Source: Acidimicrobiaceae bacterium (GTDB lineage: Bacteria > Actinomycetota > Acidimicrobiia > Acidimicrobiales > Aldehydirespiratoraceae). Taken from it: a stretch of DNA of 64,000 bases. Made by a program: the position numbers and the translations under genes. Position 1 is the first letter of the stretch; each line of letters begins with the position of its first letter. The stretch spans positions 20,521 to 84,520 of the forward strand of contig VXWX01000015.1 in the NCBI GenBank assembly GCA_009835735.1, read 5' to 3'. Shown here one piece after another: positions 9,926-19,203 of the stretch. The notes beneath the pieces are model-generated. The model was not told the origin of the DNA. It did not search any database and saw only the letters and a list, made by a program, of their open reading frames with translations.

Positions 9926-10128
9926 GGTGCCGTCACCTTGATCGCTTCCACGGGGCAGCAGGCCTCGGCGCTGCGGGCCTTGGCGATCAACTCCGGCGGC
10001 AGCGTCGGCTGGAGAACCTCGAGTTTGAGGCCGTCGTCGTCGATGTCGAAGATCTCGGGCGCAACAGAGGTGCACATGCCCGAGACGATGCAAACGTCGT
10101 GGTTCACTTCGACGATCGCGTCAGCCAT
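9922..10128 (-). CDS. ferredoxin, [3Fe-4S]/P450-type
   Basis: CIVSGMC...ACCPVEAI. Confidence 0.85.
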   Translation of the reverse strand: MADAIVEVNHDVCIVSGMCTSVAPEIFDIDDDGLKLEVLQPTLPPELIAKARSAEACCPVEAIKVTAP

Positions 10129-10636
10129 CGTTGGATCCTCCGCTTCCATCGTATGCGCTCCAGGCCTCGGTCACCGCCGTCACGATGTTCTGGTAACCGG
10201 TGCAGCGGCAGAGGTTCCCCGACAGCAGTTCCACCACGCGTTCGGGCTCGCTCCACTCGGCGGGGTCCACGCTGTCCAGGGTCATGAGGAAGCCCGCGGT
10301 GCAGAAGCCGCACTGCAAGGCGTGATTGTCGTGGAAGGCTTGCTGCATCGGCGACAGGCAGTCCGAGCCCGCGGGCGCGAGATCCTCGACGGTGCGGACC
10401 TCTGCGCCATCGGCCTGTACCGCCAGCATCAGGCAGGACCGCACCGCATCGCCGTCGACGATAACCGTGCATGCGCCGCAATAGCCGTGCTCACAGCCCA
10501 GATGGGTGCCGGTCAGACCTACGGTGTCGCGGATGTAGTCCGACAGCAGCAGGCGCGCCGGCACCCGGTGACGGCGGGTCCGCCCGTTGATGCTTACCTC
10601 GATGTCGACCTCGGAGATCGGTTCGCTGATGGTCAT
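10121..10636 (-). CDS. (2Fe-2S)-binding small subunit of xanthine dehydrogenase/CO dehydrogenase family
   Basis: GCEHGYCGACTVIVDG; QCGFCTAGFLM; CRCTGYQNI. Confidence 0.93.
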   Translation of the reverse strand: MTISEPISEVDIEVSINGRTRRHRVPARLLLSDYIRDTVGLTGTHLGCEHGYCGACTVIVDGDAVRSCLMLAVQADGAEVRTVEDLAPAGSDCLSPMQQAFHDNHALQCGFCTAGFLMTLDSVDPAEWSEPERVVELLSGNLCRCTGYQNIVTAVTEAWSAYDGSGGSNDG

Positions 10637-11499
10637 GCGGCCTCCTCGGCGGCCAGCGCTCTCCGGGCGGCTCTGACTGTCAGTGCGGCTACCGCCTCGC
10701 GGCGGTACCAGCTCGTGGCGTGGATGTCGTCGAACGCGTCGGCGGTGTCGGCCATCACCGCCTCGGCGAGGGTGTCCGCCGGGTGGTCGGGGGCCCAGTC
10801 CCTGATCGCAGCCTCGGCCGCCTCCAGCCTGGTGGGCACACCCCCCAGCCCGAAACCGACGAGGCGGGCGCCGCGCACCGCCCCGCCCTCGGCTTCGACC
10901 GTCGCGACCAGGCCGGCCACCGCGAAGTCGCCGGCCCGCCGGGAGATCTCGTCCACGATGGTCATCGAGCCGGGCGGCTCCGCCGGAAAGCGCACCTCGG
11001 TGATGAGTTCGCCGTCGTCGAGAGCTGTCCAGAACGCTCCGATGAAGAAGTCCGCGGCGTCGATCCGGCGTTCACCGTCGGGTCCAGAGACGGCGATCAC
11101 CGCATCGGAGGCGACCGCCAGGGCGGGCAGCTCGGCGGCGGGGTCGGCGTGGGCCAGGCTGCCGCAGACGGTGCCCCGGTTGCGGATCTGGAGGTGGCCT
11201 ACATGGCGCAGCGCCGCTCGCAAGCCACTGACGACACTGGCCGCACCGTCGTGGTCCAGCACCTGGGTCTGCGTCGCGGCCGCCCCCACGGTCACCCCAC
11301 CCGGGTCGCAGTCCACCGAGGCGAGACCTTCGATCCGGTTGATATCGACCAGCAAGGACACGTCGGTAAGGCGGAAGTTCATGGCCGGGACGAGGCTCTG
11401 GCCGCCTGCGAGCACCCGGCTGGACTCGGCGGAGCTGAGAGCTTCGAGAGCCTCCGTCACCGTCGAGGGCCGGCAGTAGTCGAACGGAGCCGGCTTCAC
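10633..11499 (-). CDS. FAD-binding medium subunit of xanthine dehydrogenase/CO dehydrogenase family
   Basis: VKPAPFDYCRPSTVTEAL, AGGQSLVPAMNFR, IRNRGTVCGSLAHADPAAELP; GTG start overlaps large-subunit stop. Confidence 0.92.
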   Translation of the reverse strand: MKPAPFDYCRPSTVTEALEALSSAESSRVLAGGQSLVPAMNFRLTDVSLLVDINRIEGLASVDCDPGGVTVGAAATQTQVLDHDGAASVVSGLRAALRHVGHLQIRNRGTVCGSLAHADPAAELPALAVASDAVIAVSGPDGERRIDAADFFIGAFWTALDDGELITEVRFPAEPPGSMTIVDEISRRAGDFAVAGLVATVEAEGGAVRGARLVGFGLGGVPTRLEAAEAAIRDWAPDHPADTLAEAVMADTADAFDDIHATSWYRREAVAALTVRAARRALAAEEAA

Positions 11500-13916
11500 G
11501 AGTCTGCTCCAGTTCCAGCCGCCTCGGCCGATCGGATGGCGGCCCTCACCGCTACGGGGGTCACCGGGCACTCGGTCAGGTCCACGCCCCACTCCGAGAG
11601 GGCGTCGGAGACGGCTCCGGCCACTACCGCGGGCGGCCCCACGGTGCCTCCCTCGCCGCAGCCCTTGACACCGAGGGGCTGTTCGGGGGCGGGCGACTCG
11701 AAGTGGTCGACCTCCATGTGAGGCACCTCGGCGCAGGTCGGCACCAGGTAGTCCATGAACGACGCGAACCGGGGATTGGCGGTGTCGGGGTCGTACTGGA
11801 AGTGCTCGTACATGGCGCCCGCGATGCCCTGAGCCACCCCGCCGTGGACCTGGCCCTCTACCAGCGCCGGGTTGATGACCGTCCCGCAGTCGTGGACCAC
11901 GACGTAGTCCTCGATCCTCACCTCTCCCGTGCTGACCCGGACGCTGACGACCCCGATGTGGGTGCCGTTGGACCAGCTGGCCGCGGCGTTGATCTTGCCG
12001 GTGTCGTCGAGCTGATGCTGCAGGTTCTCAGGGTGGAAGTAGCCCGAGGTCTCCAGGCCGGGCTCCATGCCGTCGGGCAGGTCCACATAGCGGATCCACG
12101 CCGCGGTGCCGACCTCGGCCCAGCTCACCGAGGGCTGGTCGCTGCCGGCCACATGGAACGCGCCGTCGGTGAGCACGATGTCGGCCTCGGCCGCCTCAAG
12201 CATGTGCGCGGCGATGGCCCGGGCCTTGTCCATCAGCCGCTCGGAGGCCAGCAGCACCGAGCCGGTGAGCATCATCGCGCCGCGGCTGCCCCACGAGCCC
12301 AGGCCGTAAGGGGCCCGCTCGGTGTCGCCCAGCACCACGGTGACCTCCTCCGGCGAGACCCCCAGCGCGTCGGCCGCCAGTTGGGCCGCGGTGGTCTCCG
12401 CCCCCTGGCCGAAGGCGCTTAGGCCGGCCGCGACCCGCACCGAGCCGTCCGGGTCGACCCGCACCGTGGCCGCGTCTCCGCCGCCCCAGTGGCCGGTGGT
12501 CAGGTGGTAGCTGGGCGATGTGGGCTCCACGTAGTTGGAATAGCCCACCCCCACCCGGACGTCGGGGTCTCCGGCGTAGCGGGCCCGGGCCCGTTCCAGC
12601 GCGGGCTGGGCCATCTCCACGCCCCGTTCGAACGACTCGGTGTGGGAGCCGGAGTCGAGGCGGCCCCCGCCGTGCATCACATACGGCGTCTGACCGGGGC
12701 GCACCAGCATCCGCCGCCGCAGCTCGACCCGGTCAGTGCCGGTCAGGCGGGCGACCCGGTCGATGATCCGCTCCATTACGAACGCGCCCTCGGGAATCCC
12801 GAAGCCCCGGTAGGCGCCGGACGGCGTCTTGTTGGTAACCACGCCGATGGTGCGGGCCTGCATGTTGGGGAAGTCATAGCCGCCCGTGATGCAGGCGTTG
12901 GTCACGAATACCGGCGCGGTGCCCGGCATGAAGATCTCGCCCGAGCCCATGTCGAGCATCGACGCGCAGCGCACCCCCCGGATGGTGCCGTCGTCGTCGT
13001 AGGCGACTTCCACTTCGTGGCGCTGCTCGCGGGCGTGAACCGACGCGACGAGGTTCTCCATGCGGTCCTCTATCCAGCGTGCCGGCCGATCGAGGCGCCG
13101 GGCGATCCAGGGCACCACGATGTCCTCGGGGTAGATGTGGGTCTTGGTGCCGAAGCCGCCCCCGATGGTCGGATGGACCACCCGCACCTGCGGCTCGGGC
13201 ATGCCCAGCATCAGCGCGACGGTGGAGCGGACCATGTGCGGGCTCTGCGTCGACGACCACACCGTGAGCGTCCCGTCGGTGATGTCGGCCACCACTCCCC
13301 TGGTCTCCATGGGCAGTCCGGTCTGGCGCTGGCTGACGTAGGTCTCGGTGAAGGTGTGGTCGGCCTGCTCGAATGCGCGGTCTACCTCGGGCTTGTGGGG
13401 GGCCACGTCGAACGAGCAGTTGTTCTCCCAGTGGTCGTGGAGCTTGGGCGCTCCCGGGGCCAGGGCCTGGTCGAGATCGGCCACCGTCGGCAGCGGCTCG
13501 TAGGTGGTTCCCGCCGCGACCAGCGCGGCTGCGTCCTCGGCGATGTAGCGGTCGTCGGCCACAACGGCGGCGTAGGGAGTCCCGACGTATCTCACCGTGC
13601 CGGTGCCGAGCGGGCGCTGCCTGACCGGGCCTATGTAGGGGATGTAGTCGGGGAAGGTCTTGACGTCGGCCAGGTCGGCCGCGGTGAACACCGCCCGCAC
13701 GCCCTCGACGGCCAGGGCCTCTGACGTGTCGATCGACACGATGCGGGCGTGGGCCTCGACGCTGCGCACGAAGACGACCTCGAGCATCCCAGCGATCTTG
13801 ATGTCGGCGACGTAGCGCCCCCGGCCGGTGAGCGGGCCCCGGTCCTCCCTCCTCGGGACCGACCTTCCGATGTGGCGGGTGCTGTGGCGGATGTGGGAGT
13901 CGATGTCCAGGCTCAT
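11496..13916 (-). CDS. molybdopterin-binding large subunit of xanthine dehydrogenase family
   Basis: MSLDIDSHIRHSTRHIGRSVPRREDRGPLTGRGRYVADI; GGGFGTKTHIYPEDI; AYRGFGIPEG. Confidence 0.92.
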   Translation of the reverse strand: MSLDIDSHIRHSTRHIGRSVPRREDRGPLTGRGRYVADIKIAGMLEVVFVRSVEAHARIVSIDTSEALAVEGVRAVFTAADLADVKTFPDYIPYIGPVRQRPLGTGTVRYVGTPYAAVVADDRYIAEDAAALVAAGTTYEPLPTVADLDQALAPGAPKLHDHWENNCSFDVAPHKPEVDRAFEQADHTFTETYVSQRQTGLPMETRGVVADITDGTLTVWSSTQSPHMVRSTVALMLGMPEPQVRVVHPTIGGGFGTKTHIYPEDIVVPWIARRLDRPARWIEDRMENLVASVHAREQRHEVEVAYDDDGTIRGVRCASMLDMGSGEIFMPGTAPVFVTNACITGGYDFPNMQARTIGVVTNKTPSGAYRGFGIPEGAFVMERIIDRVARLTGTDRVELRRRMLVRPGQTPYVMHGGGRLDSGSHTESFERGVEMAQPALERARARYAGDPDVRVGVGYSNYVEPTSPSYHLTTGHWGGGDAATVRVDPDGSVRVAAGLSAFGQGAETTAAQLAADALGVSPEEVTVVLGDTERAPYGLGSWGSRGAMMLTGSVLLASERLMDKARAIAAHMLEAAEADIVLTDGAFHVAGSDQPSVSWAEVGTAAWIRYVDLPDGMEPGLETSGYFHPENLQHQLDDTGKINAAASWSNGTHIGVVSVRVSTGEVRIEDYVVVHDCGTVINPALVEGQVHGGVAQGIAGAMYEHFQYDPDTANPRFASFMDYLVPTCAEVPHMEVDHFESPAPEQPLGVKGCGEGGTVGPPAVVAGAVSDALSEWGVDLTECPVTPVAVRAAIRSAEAAGTGADS

Positions 13917-13933
13917 CGCCGCTCCAGCGCCGC

Positions 13934-14881
13934 CTAGCGCTCGCCCCGGTGGTACGGGATGGTCAGCGACAGCGGGACCTGGGAGCGGCTCCGATTGAGG
14001 ACCAGCGCGACGATCGTCAGGATGAACGGCAGGGCGAGCAGGAGCTGGTAGGGCAGGTCCACACCGCTGGCCTGGAGCGACAGCTGGGTGGCCTCGAGGA
14101 ACCCGAATAGCAGCGAGCCGGCCAGGATCCACGACGCCCGCCAGTTCCCGAAGATCACGATGGCCAAGGCGATCCATCCCCGCCCGGCGACGATGTCGTC
14201 GAAGAACTGGTTGCCTCCCGCCAGCGAGAGGTAGGCACCGCCCAGCCCGGCCATCACGCCCCCGTAGATCACCGCGGTGTACTGGCGGGAGATGATGCCC
14301 ACGCCCCGCATGTCGCACGCCTCGGGGTTGTGGCCGATGCTGCGGAGTTCCAGGCCGTACTTGGTGCGATTCAAGAAGATGAGGGTCGCCGGCACCATGA
14401 GGATCCCGAAGTAGGTCAGCCAGTGCTGGTCGAAGAACACCTCACCCACGGCGGGGATGTCAGACAGCAGCGGGATGGTCGCGGTCTGGAACCGGTCCAC
14501 GGTGGGGAACGCGACGGCGCCGCCCTCCTCGTACACCGAGCGGTACCAGAAGAAGGCTCCGCCCAGGCCGAGGATGTTCAGCGCGAGCCCGGCCACCACC
14601 TGGTTGACCTTGACCGTGGCTGTCATCACCGCCATCAGCAGTCCCATCGCACCCCCGCCCAGGGCCGCCCCCACCAGCCCCAGCCACAGGTTGCCGGTCT
14701 CGTTGGCGACCAGGAACCCAGTGAAGGCGCCCAGGGTCATGGTCCCCTCAAGGCTCAGGTTCAGGATCCCGCTGCTCTCTGCGACCAATTCGCCGGTAGC
14801 CGCGATCAGCAGCGGGGTGGCGATCTTGAAGGTGGCCACGAAGATGCCCAGGATCACCGAGTAGGTGAAGAAGTCCTCCAC
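13934..14881 (-). CDS. ABC transporter permease (BMP/nucleoside-type)
   Basis: 315 aa, ESSGILNLSLEGTM; paralogue of 524..1468. Confidence 0.9.
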   Translation of the reverse strand: MEDFFTYSVILGIFVATFKIATPLLIAATGELVAESSGILNLSLEGTMTLGAFTGFLVANETGNLWLGLVGAALGGGAMGLLMAVMTATVKVNQVVAGLALNILGLGGAFFWYRSVYEEGGAVAFPTVDRFQTATIPLLSDIPAVGEVFFDQHWLTYFGILMVPATLIFLNRTKYGLELRSIGHNPEACDMRGVGIISRQYTAVIYGGVMAGLGGAYLSLAGGNQFFDDIVAGRGWIALAIVIFGNWRASWILAGSLLFGFLEATQLSLQASGVDLPYQLLLALPFILTIVALVLNRSRSQVPLSLTIPYHRGER

Positions 14882-14897
14882 GGCGGGCTACCCGGAC

Positions 14898-16064
14898 CTA
14901 TCCATGGTGGGCGATCTTCCTGAGCCGGTAGCGGCAGGCGACCGCGGCCAGCAGCACGAAGACCAGGGCCACCCCCTCGATGACGTCCACGAGCGCGGCT
15001 GGGATGCCGGTGCCGACCTGCATCTGGGTCGCACCGTTGAGCAGTCCCGCGAAGGCGATGGCCACCACGATCACGCCCGCGGGATGCAGCCTGGCCACCA
15101 GGGCGACGATGATCCCGGTGAAGCCGACGGCCTGGCCGCCGAACTCGAAGTTGATCCGGTGATGAAGGCCCAGCAGCTCACCGGCGCCCGCCAGTCCTGC
15201 CAGTGCCCCTGAGATGGCCATGACCGCGATGATGGTCGCCCCGACGCTGATGCCCTTGTACGAGGCCGCCTGCTTGTTCACGCCTATGGCCCTCAGTTCG
15301 AATCCCAGGTTGGTGCGCCGCACCAGGAAATGGACCGCGGCCGCCATCACCAGCGCGAGGGCGAAGCCCAGGTGCAGCCGGCTGTCGTCGAAGAACCGGG
15401 GCAGGAATGTGCTCTCGACCATCCGCTCGGTCTGGGAGTAGGGCGTGTCGTTCGCCTGCCAGGGTCCCGAGAGCAGCCATGACAGCCCGGAGTCGATGAC
15501 GAAGTTGAGCATCACCGTCGTGAGGATCTCGTTGGTTCCGTAGCGGACCAGCAGGACGCTGGCCACCGTCGCCCACACTGCTCCGAACACCGCAGCCCCG
15601 CAGAACATGGCCACGAACAGCACCGGTGCGGGAAGGCCGGGAAATGTGTCGTAGACCCACCAGGTGCCGATGGCACCCGCGATGAACTGACCCTGCCCGC
15701 CGATGTTCCAGACTCCGGCCCGGAAGGCGATGGCCGCGCACAGCCCGGTGAGGATCAGCGGCGTCGCCTGCACCAGCGTCTCGAGGGCCGACTCCCGGTT
15801 CCCGAAGGCCCCCTCGTAGAGGGATGCGAACGCGTCCAACGGCGACACACCGACGATGATCACCAGCAGGCCGATGATCACCGCGGTGATGGCCAGCGCG
15901 ATGAGGGTGGCGTACAGCTCGTGCACCGGACGGGTGTGCAGCCTCCGCTCCAGGCGCCAGGCGCCCGGCTGGAGCAGCATCGAGAGCGGATCGCGGCCGG
16001 CGCCCGCTTCGTGGTCGTCGGGGCGCGGGCCGTCCTGGGGCGCGTCGGCGACCTGCTCGCTCAC
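14898..16064 (-). CDS. ABC transporter permease (BMP/nucleoside-type)
   Basis: 388 aa, WNIGGQGQFIAGA; paralogue of 1461..2585; ATGA overlap with ATPase. Confidence 0.9.
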   Translation of the reverse strand: MSEQVADAPQDGPRPDDHEAGAGRDPLSMLLQPGAWRLERRLHTRPVHELYATLIALAITAVIIGLLVIIVGVSPLDAFASLYEGAFGNRESALETLVQATPLILTGLCAAIAFRAGVWNIGGQGQFIAGAIGTWWVYDTFPGLPAPVLFVAMFCGAAVFGAVWATVASVLLVRYGTNEILTTVMLNFVIDSGLSWLLSGPWQANDTPYSQTERMVESTFLPRFFDDSRLHLGFALALVMAAAVHFLVRRTNLGFELRAIGVNKQAASYKGISVGATIIAVMAISGALAGLAGAGELLGLHHRINFEFGGQAVGFTGIIVALVARLHPAGVIVVAIAFAGLLNGATQMQVGTGIPAALVDVIEGVALVFVLLAAVACRYRLRKIAHHG

Positions 16065-17617
16065 GGTGAACCTTGGTCTGTGTCGCTGGCACCCGCCATG
16101 TGCATTCCGATCTGTTCAAGGGTGGTCGCGTCGGGTTCAGTGACAGCGACAATCCGCCCATCGTAAATCACGGCGATCCGGTCCGAGAGCTGGAAGATCT
16201 CGTCGAGGTCCTCGGACATCAGCAGCACCCCCGCGCCGCGGTCCCTCTCCTGGATCAAGCGGCGCCGGACGTACTCGGTGGCGGCTATGTCGAGACCCCG
16301 CGTCGGCTGGTGCGCGACGATCAGCTGGGGCTGGCCGGAGAGTTCCCGGGCCATGATGATCTTCTGCAGGTTGCCGCCCGAGAGGGTCCTGGTGATCTGC
16401 GCCGCCGACGGTGTCTTGATCTCGAAGGTGTCGATCGACTCCGCGGCGAAGGTGTCGATCTGGCCCCGGTTGAGGATCCCGGCGCGGGAGAATTGCCGCT
16501 CGCGCTGGTTGCCCAGAACCAGGTTCTCCTTCACGCTGAAGTCCATCATCAGACCCTGGGCGATGCGGTCTGCGGGCACGCTGGCCACCCCGAGGGTGGC
16601 GATCCGGTGGGGCGCTGACTCGGTGGTGTCCTGGCCGGTGATCCGGATGCTGCCGGCCTCGGGATGGCGCACGCCCACGACCGCGTCGAACAGGGCGTTC
16701 TGGCCGTTGCCAGACACGCCGGCGACGCCCACGATCTCGCCCGAGCCGACGGTGATCGACAGCCCTTCGAGCGAGCCTCGTCCCGTATCGGACCCCAGGT
16801 GGATCTCTTCGACCTCCAGCACCGGCTCGCCGGCGGTGGATGCAGCCTTGTCCGCCTGCATCAGGACCTCGCGCCCCACCATCATCCGGGCGAGATCGCG
16901 TTGCTCGACGTCGGCAGTGTCGACCGTGCCGACGACCTTGCCGCGGCGCAGCACGGTCACCCGGTCCGAGAGGTCCATCACCTCCTTGAGCTTGTGGGTG
17001 ATGAGGATGATGGTGAGACCCTCGTCGCGCATCCGGCGCAGGATCCGGAACAGCTCATCGATGCCCTGCGGGGTCAGCACCGCGGTGGGCTCGTCCAGGA
17101 TCAGGATCTCGACGCCGAAGTAGAGCGTCTTGAAGATCTCCACCCATTGCTGCTCCCCGACCGAGAGCCGGCCGACCTCCGCGTCGGGATCGATCTCCAC
17201 GTCGTAGTCGGCGAAGAACTCCTCAAGGCGGCGCCGCGCCTCTGTGAGGTCGAGCCACTGCTTGGCGGGCGTGCCGATCACCACGTTCTCGATGACCGAC
17301 ATGGGGGGAACCAGCTCGAAGTGCTGGTGGACCATCCCGATGCCGGCCTCGATGGCATCGCGGGGCGAGTGCAACTCGAGCGGCCGGCCGTTGAGCAGGA
17401 CTTGGCCCTCCTCGGGCCGGTAGACGCCGTAGAGGATGTCGGCCAGGGTCGTCTTGCCCGCGCCGTTCTCGCCGAGCAGGCAGTGGATCTCGGCCCTGCG
17501 GATTTCGACGCTGACGGAGTCGTTGGCGACCACGCCGGGGAAGACCTTCGTCACGTCCTCGGCGACGAGGATGTTCTCCCCCGGCGCGGCCGCGCCGGAC
17601 TGGGCCGCATCGGCCAT
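16061..17617 (-). CDS. ABC transporter ATP-binding protein, tandem NBD
   Basis: GENGAGKTTL; LSGGNLQKI; 518 aa. Confidence 0.93.
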   Translation of the reverse strand: MADAAQSGAAAPGENILVAEDVTKVFPGVVANDSVSVEIRRAEIHCLLGENGAGKTTLADILYGVYRPEEGQVLLNGRPLELHSPRDAIEAGIGMVHQHFELVPPMSVIENVVIGTPAKQWLDLTEARRRLEEFFADYDVEIDPDAEVGRLSVGEQQWVEIFKTLYFGVEILILDEPTAVLTPQGIDELFRILRRMRDEGLTIILITHKLKEVMDLSDRVTVLRRGKVVGTVDTADVEQRDLARMMVGREVLMQADKAASTAGEPVLEVEEIHLGSDTGRGSLEGLSITVGSGEIVGVAGVSGNGQNALFDAVVGVRHPEAGSIRITGQDTTESAPHRIATLGVASVPADRIAQGLMMDFSVKENLVLGNQRERQFSRAGILNRGQIDTFAAESIDTFEIKTPSAAQITRTLSGGNLQKIIMARELSGQPQLIVAHQPTRGLDIAATEYVRRRLIQERDRGAGVLLMSEDLDEIFQLSDRIAVIYDGRIVAVTEPDATTLEQIGMHMAGASDTDQGSP

Positions 17618-17668
17618 CGGATCGGTGCGCTCAGTCGATCGTTCGACGTGCAGCCCTGGTTCTCGCGA

Positions 17669-19033
17669 TTACTCGAACGCGTCGAACTTGAGCGGGACGA
17701 CCAGCTCGCCGGCCAGGATGGCGGCCCGGGCCGCCTCGACGGCAGCCACCACGTCGGCGGGCACGTCGTCGGCGATGGCGCCCAGGGAGGAGCCGTCATC
17801 CACCATCGACTGGTAGACGATGCGCTGCGGCGGCGAGTTGTAGGGCACACCGTGCACCGTGTAGTCGTACCAGGCGTCGAGCACGTCGCTGAAGGCGGTG
17901 TCCCACTGCGCCACTGCGCTGGTCAGCACCACCGGCGACAGGCTCAGCTGGTCGGTGAAGTGGCCGACGGCCCGCACGTTGCCGGCGTCCTCGGCCGCTG
18001 CGAACGGCCCGAAGCGCTCCGCATAGATCACGTCGGAGCCGTTGGCGATCTGGACCTCCGCCGCGCTTGAAGCGGTGGCCGGATCGAACCAGCTCTCGAT
18101 GTAGGTGACCCCGGCCACCTCTATGTCGGGGTTGACAGACCGGGCGCCGTCGACGAAGGCGTTGAGCGGGGCGTTGACGTTGGGGAACGGGAACGCGGCC
18201 ACACCGCTGATCCTGTTGGTCTGGGTCGTCATGCCGGCAATGATCCCGGCGAGGTAGGCGGGCTCGTGGATGAAGACGTCGATCCAGTAGGCGTTGTCGC
18301 CTCCCTCGTGGTCGTCGTTGCCGGATCCCGAGTACACGAACAGGGTGTCGGGGAAGTCGGCCTTGTTGGCGGCGACTCCGTCCACGAAGGTGCTGTGGCC
18401 GACGATGATCTCGTACTCGCCGGTCTGGGCCAGGTCGCGGATGACGCGTTCGCCCTCGACGAACGGGATTCCCTCGAGGATCTCGAGATTGACCTGGATG
18501 CCGTACTTGTTGGACGCCGAGACGCGGTTGACGCTGTCGATGAACGTGGCGTACCAGCCCTCCTCCTTGGTGCCCACGACGAGCATGGCCATGTCGATCT
18601 CGCTGGGTGCGGCGGCTGCCTGCTCCGCGGCCGCTTCCTCCGCGGCGGCGGCGGCTTCGGCGGCGGCCGCCTCGGCTTCGGCGGCGGCGGCTTCGGCGGC
18701 GGCGAGCTGTGCTTCGAGTTCCTCGACTGCCGCTCCCTCGGCTTCGGCAGCCTCCAACGCGGCCGCTGCGGCCGCGGCTTCGGCCTCGGCGATGGCTGCC
18801 GCATCGGCCGCGGCCTTGGCCTCGGCTTCGGCGGCGTCAGCCTCGGCCTGCGCGGCGTCAGCAGCGGCTTGCGCGGCGGCGGCTTCTGCCTCCGCGGCGG
18901 CGGCATCTGCTTCAGCTGCCTCGACGGCTCCGGTGTCCACGGCGGGTGCCGAGGCCGGTTCGTCGTCACCGCAGGCGACCAGGCCTGCGACGAGCGCGAA
19001 GGCCAACAGCAATCGAGTGGTGATCTTCAACAT
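17669..19033 (-). CDS. BMP family substrate-binding lipoprotein with long Ala/Glu-rich stalk
   Basis: MLKITTRLLLAFALVAGLVACGDD lipobox then about 108-aa A/E-rich segment then BMP domain. Confidence 0.85.
   Translation of the reverse strand: MLKITTRLLLAFALVAGLVACGDDEPASAPAVDTGAVEAAEADAAAAEAEAAAAQAAADAAQAEADAAEAEAKAAADAAAIAEAEAAAAAAALEAAEAEGAAVEELEAQLAAAEAAAAEAEAAAAEAAAAAEEAAAEQAAAAPSEIDMAMLVVGTKEEGWYATFIDSVNRVSASNKYGIQVNLEILEGIPFVEGERVIRDLAQTGEYEIIVGHSTFVDGVAANKADFPDTLFVYSGSGNDDHEGGDNAYWIDVFIHEPAYLAGIIAGMTTQTNRISGVAAFPFPNVNAPLNAFVDGARSVNPDIEVAGVTYIESWFDPATASSAAEVQIANGSDVIYAERFGPFAAAEDAGNVRAVGHFTDQLSLSPVVLTSAVAQWDTAFSDVLDAWYDYTVHGVPYNSPPQRIVYQSMVDDGSSLGAIADDVPADVVAAVEAARAAILAGELVVPLKFDAFE
18605..18928 (-). 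other. Ala/Glu-rich low-complexity, predicted coiled-coil stalk inside BMP protein
   Basis: AVEAAEADAAAAEAEAAAAQ...AEQAAAAP. Confidence 0.75.
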
Positions 19034-19155
19034 TCTGGTCCGTCTCCTCCTTGTGGGACTGTGAGACGGCGAAGCTACCACGGCGAGCCCGTTGGGGGCC
19101 ATTGCTGGCCGACCCTCCGACTCGTGCGGCGACCGCACCGGCACATCCCTTGGTT

Positions 19156-19170
19156 ATTGATGTGAACTAT
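19156..19170. promoter_or_regulatory. candidate operator ATTGATGTGAACTAT upstream of BMP operon 2
   Basis: Matches ATTGAT-N3-ATCAAT in one half; overlaps predicted -10 TATAGT (minus strand), whose -35 TGGACT is 17 nt away at 19189-19194. Confidence 0.5.
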
Positions 19171-19203
19171 ATGTGGGCGCTCCCGGTGAGTCCAGCGAAA
19201 TTG

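Noticed and set aside
9632-11479. 615-aa plus-strand ORF
   Set aside because: Antisense to Rieske, ferredoxin and XDH-family subunits that carry clear cofactor motifs.
11496-13916. Possible aerobic CO dehydrogenase large subunit (CoxL form I)
   Set aside because: Motif region reads AYRGFGIPEG, not the form I AYxCSFR signature; called as XDH-family only.
18605-18928. Possible CRISPR or DNA tandem repeat array
   Set aside because: It is degenerate GCN/GAN coding sequence for an Ala/Glu stalk; no regular repeat-spacer structure.
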